From NCBI GenBank assembly GCA_013397865.1, contig VZTI01005062.1:447582-511581 (forward strand): DNA of 64,000 bases, written 5' to 3'. Of the stretch, positions 25,108 to 38,455 are shown in pieces; position 1 is the stretch's first letter; the number at the start of each line of letters is the position of its first letter. Below the pieces are notes generated by a model, which saw only the letters and a program-made list of their open reading frames with translations, searched no databases and was not told the origin of the DNA. This DNA is from Struthidea cinerea. Taxonomy: Eukaryota > Chordata > Aves > Passeriformes > Corcoracidae. A program made the translations under genes and the position numbers.

Positions 25108-28100
25108 TGCACTGACATGGAGGATCCTTCAGCCCTTTTGCAGTATTTCTTTCTCCCTCACAAAAAGCTCAGACCTACCCATAAAAAGTTCTTTGCCTGA
25201 TTTCTTACTTTAAAATTTGGTGTGAGAATTTGGAGTTCTTGTTTTTATGCTCATTTTGATGGCATACATGCAATTTGCTACAGGCACTGGGAACAAGCTT
25301 CTCCAACATCCATATGGATGGGATCAGAGATCACAACATTACTGACAGAGGAGCAAAAAATGCAAAATATGACAACCTGTGAAAACATCTGTCTCACCAG
25401 TTTGGAAAAAGATGTGCCTTTCACAGCCAGCCAAACACTTCACATTTCTGAAAAGCAAAAGCATTCATATTCAAATTGTTAAATTAAAAAGTCAACTCTC
25501 AGGCAAACAATGCAGGGTCTAATGCCAGAAGATGACGTGCAACACAGTATTTCTGAGACAACTACAGTACCAAAAATGTTCATCAAGACAGTGACAGAAG
25601 GGTCTAAACTACACATAGAAAGACAACAAAAGAAAAAATTCATCACAATCGTTACTTTTATTTCATGTCTTGGTGTGCATTAAGACCCCTGGAAAAGTAA
25701 AATGAAATCTTTCTGATTTGAGTGGGTTTCCAAAGAGACAATTACTGGTGTTGACAGATAGTAAACTGAAATACAGACAAAAAGAATGAGTGCATCTGGC
25801 AAGTTTTTATCTACTTGATCCAATGTTTTTTGTCTTTTAGACATTATTAAGCATGTCTTAGGAACTGTCTTGCTACCACAGAAACTGCTTTTCTGGCCTG
25901 ACCTGAATTTAAAATCTCCCAGATTTTCCTAGAAGTCAGAACAGGACACTGAATTTTGTCTTTCCATAAGAAATGAAACTGGAGTGAGGTTATAGACAAT
26001 CCCATGGCACTTTTCATAACAGCAAGGGTGTACCAGGGCTAGTTCACTGGCTAAATTCCAAGTCACCTAATTATATTCACTCTCCCAAATGTTTTCTGTG
26101 GTTTCCATTAAAGAAGTTATTAATTACTTCCTATCCTGAAAAATGTTAGCAGTGTGGCTGGCCCAGCATAACTTCTGTGTTTTCTCAGTAGTATGTTTAT
26201 GCATCAAAGTATCTTGGAATCCTGTGATGAAAGTCACTAGAGAAATGTGCATTATTGCTGGCTTTTATTATTTTGTCAGCCACAATACTCTTAGATCACT
26301 TTTACTGTTAGTAATAACTACATTTTATTTTTATAATGCCCAAGTCATCTAAGAATTAAAATATGCAGATATATTAAAAATATATGTTCTTTAAAAAACT
26401 AATATTGAATTATTTTAAGATAGAGAGTGGATATGGTATCAGAGCACAGATTGTTTCTTGATGGTATTCAACTTACTGCATGTGAAAGGGCTCTTCAGAC
26501 TACAAAAACTCCAAACAAGTGTTTCTGCCACCATTCAAATTATCTGTGTTTCAGTTGCTGTAATTCTGCAGTAAGTTTTGGGTAGGCATAATATCAAGTG
26601 TTCATTTCAAAATCATAAGAATTTTAACTTTTCCCTGGTCTATTTAAGCAGCTTGCTTTTATTATCTTCCCGATGCCTTTATGTCACATGTAATAATTCC
26701 TGTTACTCCAGGATCTTCCATCTTTAGAATATTACAAATGTTATCCATCTTGACTCAGGCATACATTAGCCTAAGCATAATCCTTCCTCATAAAGAGATT
26801 TTGAGGTCCACTAACCATTTCTTTTATTGTTCTCTACGGCTCCATTTAGACATCAAGGTTTCCTCTGACCTGTGAGATCTCAGTGGCAAAGATATAAGGA
26901 AACCAGTGGAATATGCAGGTTTATTTATTTTTGAAACCAGCCAAAATAATTCAAGAAACGCATTATAAGGGGTAGGTCTGGAACACGAGAGCTGACATGC
27001 AACACTCAGTGCCATGGTAAGACAGAAAGTGGAGTCATCGGAAACTCTACTGAGGCAGCAAAACCTGCAGTGCATCATCTGGGATAGAAATGACAAATTG
27101 GTTCTGTAAAATTTTAAGTTCCCTGTAGCAAAGTCATTCTTGGATGTCTTGACCTCTTTGCTTCTATCTAGTTTAATGAGTAATCTGCTCAGACCACAAG
27201 GGTCCTTCCCTTTATTCAAAGGACACAGTAAGTATAATTTGCTTGGCTTGCCACTTCTTTACCATAGTAAATCTTGGGGTCTAGACGGACACCCACACAT
27301 GCACAATCCCCAACACATACTCCTTAACTTACCTGCTGCATCCAGGTCTAAGATAAGGCCTCAGATTCCAGTTATGAGAAAATTCAAAATGAAGACATGT
27401 CACTAGAAATATTTTACAAAATTAAAGTAATGCCTAGTGGAAAACCAGCTATGCAATACATTTCCCTCAGGACATTTCTTCTGTGAGAGGTATGTACAGG
27501 GCCTCCTATTTAGATTCTTCTAAATAGAATGCATAAAATCAGTTTCTATAGAAAGAATAAATGCAGTGACATTTTAAATGAATTGCATCACAAAAAGATT
27601 CAACGTAGATGTAATAGGCTTTGCTTTGTGTGAAACAATTAAGTGATTTCTGAATTATAGCTATGTAAAAATATCTATTAATTATGTGCCTGATAAATGA
27701 CAATAGAACTGTTTTACAAAATTAATTCTTATTCAGCTTAAATGCAATGACTGAAGAAAATGTTTTTCCTTTGAGGAGTTTGGGGGCTAAAAGGTTCAGT
27801 GATATGGAAGGCTGTGAGTCCAATCTTGTTCCCAATTCAGTTTAGTCTTTTCTCTGGGAATATAATCAAACATTAGAGTACTATAAAAGTGATGATAGTG
27901 AATAGATTTTTCCCATATAAACATTAAATAATTAATGTGTAGGTTATACATTAATATATCTGCTGTCTACAACATTTTCAAATCTTTGTGATGCTGCTGT
28001 TTAATTATGCAAAGGCGTGCTAACAGCATGGCTCTACAGTAGAGCTTATGAGTACATAGGATATATTATCACACATGCATCTATATTATTTGCATGCCTG

Positions 28101-28339
28101 TCATAACTATGGAATAACTTTTCTCAAATGGTCCTTTTGGATAACAAAACTGTTTTTTTGAAGCTGGTTATGGGTTTCTGGTAAACTGAATCAATGCATT
28201 TAAGTTGCTGCCATAAGAAACCAGCCCAAGTTAATAATTCATGACTTTCAGATACATATAGTTGCTGACAGAGAAGAAAAGGCAATTTCTTCTCCTGCAA
28301 GGCTGTCAATGACTTCAGAATCAAACAGGTAAACACAGC
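25108..28339. other. Non-coding AT-rich DNA
   Basis: No gene seen; the frame at 26824-27219 (minus, 131 aa) has no recognisable domain. A perfect POU octamer ATTTGCAT lies at 28088-28095 and a TATGCAAA at about 28007-28014, which might mark a regulatory element, but single sites of this kind occur by chance in AT-rich DNA. Confidence 0.5.
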
Positions 28340-29025
28340 TCTAGGCATACCTGTGACACTGTGCTTCCTCCGACCATCCCACCTTCCGTAACCACCAGCG
28401 GGGGTTGTGATTGCTGCATCCAACTTACTCTGGGCTTTGCGGGATGGATGGCAACATGGTAGGCAAGGCCTGTCTGGAATGGTGACCTGAATGCCTTGCT
28501 GGCATGCAACTATGATTATGATCTTACTCTATAAGGAGCAGACAGCCCAGGGCCTGTTGAGCTCTCCTGCACATCAGCAGGCTGCACGCCAGGATCTCCC
28601 TTGAGTAGGGGCATCTCTCAAGGTCACTCCTTGAGACTGAGAAATTCCTTGCTGCAACTCATGGTCAGTAAGTGATTGGTAGCATGCTAAAGTTTGAAAT
28701 CTCTAGGTGATATAAAGGATTTTCCGTACACATTTATAATCCTATAGATAAAACTGTTGACCAAGTTTGGGACTAGGACTGGATCCAGCCACACCTAGAC
28801 TCCTGTCTGAGAAGTCTAGAAAGCAAGGAGAAACCTTTCTGAACCTTGTGACTCAGTGGGAGGTTTCTCCTGACAGTTTTAGCTGACCTTGCCCTCTATG
28901 CAGTAAATACTCATACTCAAGCGTACCTTGTCATCAAATCTTTGCCATCAAATCCTGTTAAACTACTATTTGATAAGAATAAGGCATATTTTTGCTGCTC
29001 TTGTGCAACTGAAGGGTATCACTCC
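28340..29025 (+). mobile_element. LTR-like element, probable ERVL-type, boundaries unresolved
   Basis: The segment contains a TATA-like CTATAAGG (28529-28536), a hairpin-like GC-rich part with GAGCTCTCCTGCACATCAGC, CGGTCAGTAAGTGA-like splice-donor context at about 28660-28676, and TTTGGGACTAGGACTGGATC (about 28765-28785). I remember these as parts of an avian ERVL-like consensus. Possible ends are TG at 28187 with CA at 28902 (flanks GTAAAC / GTAAAT), but this is not secure. No coding capacity is present. Confidence 0.45.
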
Positions 29026-29405
29026 ATTCAGGATAAGATCATAAGAAGCAGCATAGGCAGCTGCTTTGGCACCTGCAAAAGAAATTCCATCTGTGCCTGA
29101 TCAAGGGAAGTCTGCAAAGCAACAGTCCCATATTTTTCAGTACCAGGAAGTTATAAAGAATTAAGCTTACATGGGTTTGTCTGATATTCTTAAAATGTCA
29201 CAACAGCCATTGTGGTTATCCTACTGTACTTCATCCTTTGCAATAAAAGCTGCAAGAAAGCAACTTTTCAAGTACTACCCTACAACCTACTACATGTTCT
29301 TGAGTAATTTTCACACCTCATACTTCATCTTTAGGTAGGGACATTGGTGGAGTTTTGTGTCAACTAAGTGTTTTTAATTAATCAAACGTTGTCCGTATCT
29401 GATCA

Positions 29406-29551
29406 GAGGAGTTGTAGATTTCCCCGTCCCTGGAAGTGTTCAAGGTCAGGTTGGATGGAGCTCTGAGCAACCCGATCCACTGGAAGGTGTCCCTGCCCAT
29501 GGAACAAGATGATTATAAAGGTTCCTTCCAAACCAGTCTGTACTTCTATCT
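29406..29551 (+). mobile_element. CR1 LINE, short 3' fragment
   Basis: About 145 bp of CR1 3' sequence: TCCCTGGAAGTGTTCAAGGT, CAGGTTGGATGGAGCTCTGA and GGTGTCCCTGCCCATGG are diagnostic. The terminal repeat is eroded. It is strongly 5'-truncated and non-coding; the frame starting at 29436 is only this repeat. Confidence 0.85.
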
Positions 29552-31639
29552 TTTATGGCACCTACCACGTATGTCTGTGTACATTTCCCTGTGCAAGTGC
29601 AAGAAAAGAATTGGATCTATGTTAGGACATTTAAAGTATTTCAGTTAACAATTCTGACATAGGTTTAGTGTTGCTATAAGTTTTGCTGTTATTATCTGTG
29701 AAATCTTTGGAAATATTTCCAGATGGATGGATTAGTCTTCTGTCAATGACTGACTATCAAATGGGAAGTATAATTTCTCCATTAATTCTCCCGATTTTGT
29801 GACACAGTGAAGATCTAAGAAAAAAATGGGTTTTGAGACAAGCAAGAAGCCATGGAGAATTAAGCTGCAAAATTCTTCACACTTCGCCATTGCGAAAAAC
29901 AGTAATTTTTGAAAGAACACACCTGACTCTTCTCATGCAAAAGGCAAAAGGCTCAGATTTTTGTCACATGCTGGGTGTTCAGGAGACTACATGGTTTCTT
30001 AAAGAAACAGCTTTAAGTATTGTCCCTAAACTATTAGAAAATGCTGCTCCATTTCTGGACTGCTGAAACATTCTCAACAGGTTGCATGGAGAATTTCAGC
30101 CCAGATGCTTTTTAAACTTGATCAAGTTATTAAATTTTGAATTGTCCAGTTTCTTTGACTTTGAAGGTAATGATTTATAATGTGAAGTATCTGAACTGCA
30201 GGCCTTCCTACCTATCACACACCAATATTTGCAGAGTAGAAAACAGTCTCTTTACAGTCTAGAGGAATCTACCAACTTTATGTGCTGTATATAAATTGTA
30301 ACTTCTTCCTCTGGCATATGAATAAGAAAAGATATATACGACAGCTTAGGAAACCAGTTGAGAGCTGAGGAAGCAAATTATGTTGAGATGTTCTGAACAT
30401 ATCCAAAGGAAATCTTAGATGCCAAGAGGTGGTCAGCACATTTCCGTATGGTTTTCTCTGAGCCATGCAAACACCAGTGGGGGTTATTGACGTCACAAGA
30501 AAAATATAAAGAACATTCCCTCCTTTGTGACCTGGAGCATTGGATGGGAACAGTCCCCATTACTACGCTCTGCTGACAGAAATGATACATGGAATTTGAC
30601 AGTGAAGCCTTCCATAACTTAACCTCTCTCTTTTAACACACAAGATTTGGGGTGAAAATTAGCTTTTTTTTCTGCAACAACCTTACCTTGACTATGACAT
30701 CCCAGTCCTCTTTTCTTCCACATGCTTTGACTTTTTGCTGTGGTTCATATGTACGAAGCCTTATACATTATCCTGGGTGTGGGATTGTTATATTGTGCTC
30801 CAAATTGCTAAAGAAATGCAGACTATTGCCAAAGCAATAACCCAAACAACAATGCTGGATTGTATTAAAGCTGCTTCAGTCTGCAAAGCTTGATTAAAGG
30901 AGACAGGGAAAAGGTCCCTAAGTGTGCTGTTTCTAATAGTTTTTACCATGATTTGTTGAACTTAGGCTGGCCCTGAAGAGAAAATTCTCATCAGATTCAA
31001 AACAAGCCTCATTAACCATGAGGTTATAGCATCTGGGGCAGATTAGCTTTTGGGTTTTTTTTAAATAGTGCTGATCAAGATTAACAAGGAGCCTGCAATT
31101 TAAATCACTTAGTTCAACCTCTGGAAAATCATTTTCAATGTACATGCTAGTCTAAATTTGAGACACCAGGTTTGCAGAGAGGAGGTGCCTATGAAAGGCC
31201 GTGATGACCGCATGAAAAGACTCTGTACCAAACTAGTGTATTTTGCCCTCACCATTTATTCCAGAGAACACCATGGTAGCACCAATGTATCTATGCTTTT
31301 TCTTAAAGAAGCGTGAGTTACCAGTTTTACTTGTACATAGCATTAAATTGACCGTACCATTTCTGTGAATAATCCAAAGTGTGTATGTTTGAATATTCAA
31401 AATCATAATATTTTAATAGCATTTTATGGATGTAAGCATTTGCAGGAATATTATGATTTAGTTCAGAGGTTTCTGTGTAACTGGAGACCCATTCCCTTAA
31501 GAGCTATGGTAAAAATATAGGAAGAGATAACCCAGGTAAATTCTATGAGTAATTGAGAATTAGAAGAGGAAACTCTTTAACACACAAACAAATTAGCAAC
31601 TTCAGCAGAATGATGCCTTTAAGAGTTTTAGAAATGGGT
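29552..31639. other. Non-coding AT-rich DNA
   Basis: No gene or clear repeat recognised. Confidence 0.55.
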
Positions 31640-32260
31640 TAGCTCAACCTGACCAATTATTCTGATCTGATTAAAGTCACTGGAGCTGCTACTGAGGCAG
31701 ACAACACAAAACTGGTCCTAGAAGATATATCCTGCCTATTCCCACTTATTCAGTCATTGCACTAATTGGCTTGATTCTTTTCTGAACCTGATAATATTCT
31801 CTGCTTCCACAAGCTTCTGTGCTGGAACATTCCATCAGCCCATTAGCCATTAAAAAGGCAGTAACTAGAAATAGATGGATGGATGGATGGATGGATGGAT
31901 GGATGGATGGATGGATGGATGGATGGATGGATGGATGGATGCCAAAAGATAGGACCATACTTTCTACCTGTTACTATATTTTATCCGTTTAAAATAAATC
32001 TTCATCAAGTGCCTCTTAGTTGTAGGATGGTGGCACTTGGGCTATCCACACTGCAGTCAACACAGCAACATTTTGTGACTGTTAACTCAGCCATACCCTT
32101 CCTTGCCCTCAGGGTCTCTGGGCTTTTGAAGGATCCCAGCCTCTTTAGTCTCTCTTTGTAAGGCAGCTGCTTCGTTCTCTTGGTTGTTTTCATTTCCCTT
32201 ATCTATAGTCTCTGATCCCACTAGAATTGAATGCAGCACTAAGAGTTCAGAATTTATATG
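31640..32260 (-). mobile_element. Ancient CR1-like remnant, minus strand
   Basis: Diverged matches in order: CTGCTTCCACAAGCTTCTGTG with TGGAACATTCCATCA (about 31800-31840), AGCCTCTTTAGTCTCTCTTTGTAAGGCAGC (in pieces, 32130-32166), then TCTCTGATCCCACTAGAATT and GAATGCAGCACT (32207-32240). These resemble the antisense of an old CR1/L3 3' region (the 'ctgcatgcagt...' and 'tcttgtaagg' blocks). A GATG array sits in the middle. Family is from memory and low identity, so only a remnant call is justified. Confidence 0.45.
31874..31941. repeat. (GATG)17 microsatellite
   Basis: 68 bp of perfect GATG units, with no interruption. On the minus strand it encodes a repeating S-I-H-P frame, an artefact. High purity suggests it is polymorphic. 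Confidence 0.95.
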
Positions 32261-34864
32261 GAGGTAAAATTATATTTTCCACCTCCTTCTTGATATCTGA
32301 TAATATCCACTATTTTTTAACCATTACTGGTTTATCCACTGAGCCAATAGTTTTTATAACCTGTCAGGGACAGTTAAAAAAATCTTCTAACCTGTAACTC
32401 TCAGTTTGAAGACTAGCACCACAGAGTAGCATTTATCAGTGGTATAAATATTTGTTGGATTCTGTACGTATGTCATTTGTCATAAGATACACTAAACCAG
32501 TCCATAGTAATGATACAATTTGTACAATGAACAAGATAATCTAAGTAACCTTCAAGAAGTTTTCCTTCATAGGATTACATCTTTCATTTTTAATTATGGC
32601 TAAGTGTTCCTAGCTGTGTCCATTTAGGAATAGCAACACCTGCCATTATGTGAGAGTTGAGCTGAAGAACAAATAGATCAACATTCCTTTGACAACTCAG
32701 GAAAGTACTCAACCATAGAAAATGTTGGAATACAGGAATGCCAAAAAGGAGTTAACTACAATGTAAAACTTCCCTGCTTCTAATATCAGAAAGAATTCTG
32801 AACTTGTGTGCCTACTGCCATAGCACTGGGACCAAGAAGATGACATAAAAGACATTTGGAAGCACCTGGGATCAGAAAATGACAAAACTGATTCTGCCAC
32901 TGAGTTTTGCAGCACCAAAGATGGACTTGTTTGACTTCCATTTCTGTAAAGGATGCATATTCAAAAAATGTTTCATATCTCAATATTCATCTTTTTGCTT
33001 ACAATGTAAACGACTTCACCACCAACAAAAGCTTCTGTTGCTGTCCAGGAAGCACACCTAATCAGTTTAATGAACTTCTGCCAGATCTGAGAAAATACAC
33101 TTTATAAATAACTTAGCCCTAAGATATAAACTCATTCTATTCTCTGCAGTGAACTGCCTGGTCTAGTAACCATCATCATCATCTTCAAAAATCCCATATA
33201 ATGTGAAAAATTTTGAATTACACTCACTGCCTGCAGCCATTATAATAATAAAATCCTGTTTCTCTGTTTTGAAGCCAAGCATCTATATTTCTCCTAGGTA
33301 AAGGCATTAAAATTCAATGAAGAGACTGGTAATAAACGAGAGAATTTTCTAAGGTAATAATTACAATTCTCTTTAAAGGTCATCAATAGATGAGAAATTA
33401 TTGTACTATGTTAATGTTACTTATAATGTTCTGATTGGGTTCCATTGCAGGTGAAAATGAAACCTCCGTTGCCACTCATTCTTGTATTAAAGAGAAAACA
33501 AATTAGCACTGGACTAAGCATTAACAGTGAAAAATGCTCTCTGTTGTGCTGGAGTCTTTTAAAATAAAGGGCAACTACAGAGCGAGTAACTATTTTGTTT
33601 TCAAATTTCAGAACTAGACTGATTTGATTGATTGTTCATTCATGTGAAGCAGTAAAAAAGAAACCAACTCAGAAAAGAACCTTGATTCTGAAATTGTGCT
33701 CATACAAACTGTACTCCTAAACTCTTTGTTGTCTCACGAGGTTGTAAGATCAACTAATAAAGAGCAGCAGGAATAAAGCTATGCCTCTGCATAGAAGAGT
33801 ATATATTTATGATAAGAGGTACACAAAAATCATGAAAATATAACAACATTTATAATGTTGCTTTATTTTGATATGGCAGCCTTTATTTATTTATGAATTT
33901 GTATTTGCATACATTAATTAATGAAGCTAGGTAAAATGACAAGTGTCATATTGATAAATAAGTATTCTGTGATCTATTAGGTTTATGACTATAACAGAAA
34001 ATGAATCTGTTTCAGGTCCTTTTTTCATCATTGAGACAATGCTTTCTCTTCAAAAGATGAAAGACACCTAAAGGTTGTTCAAGGCACACGGGAATTTTCA
34101 AGCTTCTTAAGTTTAAGATCTTAAATTAGAAAGAATTAGATGTCTCCGGAGAGCATTTTACATCACCCATGTGTTATTAGCCCAATGGTATGATATGTTA
34201 TCATTTAGCATTTCATTCTAGAGCTAGACTCAAAGACTGCCCAAACCAGAGGTGTTTTCTTTTTGGTTTAATAGATGTTGTTTGGTTTTTTTTTCATTAA
34301 TTTAAACAGATTTTGAAATCATTATATTTCAGTAGAAAAAGAATATCAAGTCACTTAGGAATAAGAGTTACTTAAACTTTGTGGAACTTTACAAGTCCCA
34401 TGATGACTTCAGGTAACAAGTTATGATCAGGTACAATTTGTACTACTACTGGTAGCAAATACCTTAGACCAAAATAAAGGCATACCTGAAGGCACAAAGA
34501 GAAGGAGGTTATAATACCTTTCTAACGAATTCTTAAGATTATATGAAAAACAGACAGAGAAAACCTAGACTGGCTTCAGGATCATTTCCATATCTAAACG
34601 TATGCATACAATACATTTCATAGCATTAATATGAATGTCTGCTGCACAACTTCATTCTTCATCTAATATATTTTGCTCACTGTAGTGCTCCTTGCTTTTT
34701 TCCCCATCAAATATACATTTATTGAATGATTTACACACAAACTGAGTGATATTCACATGCATACACCACGTGGAGAGAAATTCAGGCCTCGGCAGTTGGA
34801 ATGTATGTTTGACATAAGAGCACATTATTACAAAAGGCATGCATCTTCCTCTTAAGAGAGGTTT
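32261..34864. other. Non-coding AT-rich DNA
   Basis: No gene or named repeat. Small CATCATCATCATC at about 33169-33183. Confidence 0.55.
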
Positions 34865-34869
34865 CCATT

Positions 34870-35451
34870 TGCTGTGGTTAAACCCCAGCCAGCCACCAAG
34901 CCCCACACCCGCTCACTCACTCCCCCACCAGTGGGACTGGGGAGAGAATAGGAAGGCTAAAAGGTAGAAAACCCATGGGTTGAGATAAAGGCAGTTTAAT
35001 AGGGAAAGCAGAAGCAGTGCATACAAGCAAAGCAATACAAGGAGTTAATTCTCTGCTTCCCATGGGCGGACAGGTGCGCAGCCATCCCCAGGAGAGCAGG
35101 GCCCCGCCACATGTGACAGTCACTTGGAAAGACAAATGACATCACTCCAAATGTCCCCTCCTTCCTACTTCTTCTCCCTTCTTTGTATACTGAGCACAAT
35201 GTCACATGGTCTGGAACATCCCTTTAGTGACTTTGGGTCACCTGATGCAGCTGCACCTCCTCCCAACTTCCCATGCACCCCAGTTTCCTCCCCTGTGTGG
35301 CAGCATGGAAAGCAGAAAAGGCTTTGTCTCTGTGTGAACCCTGCTCAGCAATAACAGAAACATCAACCCCATGGTGAACACAAATCCATAACACAGCCCC
35401 ATACCAGTCACTTTGAGGAAAACTAGCTCTACCCCAGCCCAAACCAGAACA
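34870..35451 (-). mobile_element. Solo LTR, ERVL-type, minus strand
   Basis: 582-bp LTR on the minus strand. Read 5'->3' it starts TGTTCTGGTTTGGGCTGGGG and ends CTGGGGTTTAACCACAGCA, typical of the abundant avian ERVL LTRs. A perfect 5-bp target duplication CCATT (34865-34869 and 35452-35456) fits ERVL. On the minus strand there is GTATACAAAG as TATA-like sequence (35181-35190) after CTCA, and ATTAAA as poly-A signal (34995-35000) before CTGCCTTTATCTCAACCC. No internal region remains. The three short frames across it are LTR artefacts. Confidence 0.93.
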
Positions 35452-35456
35452 CCATT

Positions 35457-36117
35457 TTTCTGTAATAACGTTTCTCAGATTGTTTCACCATTTTTTATAC
35501 CTTAGCTTAAGTGATTGTCAAGTTTAAGCAAAAACATAAAACTGCTTATTGTGACATTTGGCTAATTAGTGCCTTCAGGGGCTCAGTGCACTTAATACAG
35601 CAGAGAACTGGTGTCATTTTCATTTTATGTTCCAAGTACAGACAAACCTCAAGAACATTTGGTACTTCATAATCCAGTCGGCTCTGTAGCCTGAATGATA
35701 AGCTGCCACTTACCTAGGAAAGAGTTTAGTGCAGGTACCTAAATGTGAGGAGTAAAAGGTCCTTTTCCTTATATATGGCATTTGTAGGTCAATAGTCTTC
35801 ACTACCCAAAATGAGTGATAATTCCTTGCCATTACTCTTTCTAGATGACCTTTGACTATACAACCCACTCACACATATTTTGTTTTCACTTTTTAAAGGA
35901 TGCATATGTTAATGCAGCGGGATCACTGCCTTTTCTCTCCCCATTTTCAGCATCAGATTGGTGCTGAGTAACCATTAGATCCCACGAATTACTAAGGCTT
36001 GGTCCAGCTGGAAAAGGCAATGTGTCCCAGAAAGCCAGTGATGGCTGAACACATTTCTTTCTACCATTTTTACCTGTCTTGGAACACTGATAAAACTAAC
36101 ATGACCTTGTGATTGCA
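35457..36117. other. Non-coding DNA between two LTRs
   Basis: No gene or named repeat seen. Confidence 0.55.
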
Positions 36118-36121
36118 ACCC

Positions 36122-36493
36122 TGTGGGGGTCGGTGATGCCTTTGGTTAGGGGCGAACAGAAGCATCCCCTGGGATGCTTTGTTCCTTGGTATGGTCTGTC
36201 CCGGTTTGAATCTCCCGGTTGGCTGCCAGCCTCGTCACTCCCCTGGCATTCTCCCATTGGTCCCCATTCCCTAATCCCACCTTTCTCCCTGGCCCCGGGT
36301 AAAACGAGGGCCCTCGTGATCGGGTTTCAGATTTGCTTTGGAGTTTGGCTGTCAACATGGAATAAACCATCCAGCAGGATGATAAGCGAATCTCCTTCCT
36401 GCCTCTTTGCCACCTGACTGTATTACTGAAAATGCCCCAGGTTCTGTGGGCTTGCGGGAACCCACAGAGCCGGGCAAAAAATATGGTAGTACA
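36122..36493 (+). mobile_element. Solo LTR, ERV1-like, plus strand
   Basis: 372-bp LTR starting TGTGGGGGTCGGTGATG and ending ATGGTAGTACA. A 4-bp duplication ACCC (36118-36121 and 36494-36497) fits ERV1/gamma-type integration; the identity could be read as CAACCC on both sides, so a 5- or 6-bp reading with a non-CA end cannot be excluded. It is GC-rich with CCCATTGG (about 36250), a GGGTAAAACG TATA-like site (about 36298) and the poly-A signal AATAAA (36361-36366). The 3' part has a CTGTGGGCTTGCGGGAACCCACAG stem (in two arms) of the type seen in LTR R/U5 regions. Confidence 0.75.
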
Positions 36494-36497
36494 ACCC

Positions 36498-38450
36498 AGC
36501 ATGTGAAGTTTCACAGAATATCCTTGAAATTATTTTTCATTTAAGAAAAGGTATTTCAGATTTCTTTGTGCATGGAAAGACCAAGTCAGCTGGTCCTCTG
36601 GTTTTATGTGTTTCTCTTTTTTTCTTTTTTTAACCAATTTGACTTATGCATGACAGAAAATCTCTTCTTACTTCTAGATACACGAAGCTGGGTGTTATCT
36701 GCACCTGACTTCTGCACATAGCAGGAGATCCAATTATCTGAAATGGTATCTCAGCAGGAAAGATGGACTAGGATAGGTTTAAGACGTTCCAAGCTTTGAA
36801 AAGATCTTGAATACCTTATGCAATTTAAATATCCCTGCAGCATTTATATTACAGACTTTTAGAGTCCCTTGTCACTAAATCCATTTACCCTACTGGAAAG
36901 CTGTCAGGCAAAAGGAAACTATTCTGCCCAGGAACTAGGAAGTAGGAATGCAAATAATTCCCCTGAAGAAGTTCAAGGAACCACAGTTCCTTGCACAATT
37001 GCTCTCAGTTCTATTCTTGCCAGCCTTGACAGAGTCCCATTTAAAGTTATGCTGCTGCTGCTTCCAAATCAATTCTCCAAAACAAAACAGTTTTTTCATC
37101 CTTAAAGAAAACTTTAAATAAAAAGAATTAACTCTGCTGATCCTTTTCAGCAATTTGTAAACTCCTTGGATGCTAGCTCTGAGTTGAAAATAAGTACAAC
37201 ATACTTCCAACATATTTAAGCTACTGCTTGAAATATTTAATACCTGGGAGGATTATTTTTTTCTTCTCCAGAGAATATTATAGACCAAAATCTGTCAATA
37301 TGTCAAAATTTGTACCCTGCAGCAGATGTTCAGCTGTGCAAAAGAAATTTTCCTTTTCCTTGTTATATATGAAGAAAATTGTATGTATAGAAATTATGTG
37401 GTCAGAATTGAAACAGTCACAATGATATATAATATGCATGTCAATTTTTTTTAAACTCTTAACATTTTTATATACTGTCTTTATTAAATAGTTTATAAAG
37501 TATATGCCCACTCTGCAAGGAACATGAAAAACATCTTTATTTTCTTCCAACTTTACAGAGATTAATGTGTCTTTAGTACTTAGTACTGCATTTCATTGTT
37601 TGGATGCATTTTCATCCCTCATTCTTTTTCTGTATTTATGGCGGTTTTTCGATTTGTTTCTAGTATCGTTGGCAGGAGAGAAGCACATCATACATTAGCT
37701 GTTCTGTGAGATTAGTCCTAATGCAGAGCATGACCTAAATATGCTTTGTAAATAAGGCAATGCAGTTCTTATAATTCAGCATATTAAAGAGTTTAGCCGA
37801 GATTGGGAACATCCCCTATAATCTCCAAAATAACCTGCCTGTTATATTAAAAGAGTGGAAAATGTGGACCTAATCCTCCCTTATTTGGTAACTTTTAATG
37901 TAACTTCAGACATTATTATCATCAGTAGGGAAGTTTGCTTGTATTTTTATACTCCCCTGCATGGATATAATGTACACACTTGTGAAAGTGAGAAACATTC
38001 TGTCCCAGCATCCTTTTCCCACAGTTTGTATGACTTAGGCTGTAGGCATACTCTCTTTTCTGATTCTTGCTGTGCCAGCTGGAGATATTATACACGTTCC
38101 TCCACCCCAAGTTATTCATCACTCTCTATAAATGGGCTCTGTCCTTCAGGCACAGTCACTCAAGTTAGCCAAACCACTTTCATATGGTGTTTATTCTAAC
38201 CTGTCTGACTGCCTGAAATGATCATTTTATTTCTCTTTCCTTTAGTAGAACTGGGGCAATGAAAAAATGCTCTTTGGAACACTGTAGGTGATACAACTGT
38301 TTGCAGAGGCAATCTCTAGCTAACAGAAATAGCAGAAAATAACCACTTCAGGGTTTGTAAATATGTCCTCTATAAAATTAAAATCTCTGTTCTTTTTTAT
38401 TATTATTACACATATTACAGTTGTGCTAGAGAATTTTTTTTTAATTATAA
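36498..38450. other. Non-coding AT-rich DNA
   Basis: No gene seen. Nothing else identified. Confidence 0.55.
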
Positions 38451-38455
38451 CTCTT

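Noticed and set aside
26824..27219. 131-aa minus-strand frame
   Set aside because: Composition and content look random; no domain or repeat identity.
31874..31941. Regular repeats that could be mistaken for a CRISPR-like array
   Set aside because: The units are contiguous 4-bp repeats with no spacers, so it is a simple microsatellite; the genome is also vertebrate.
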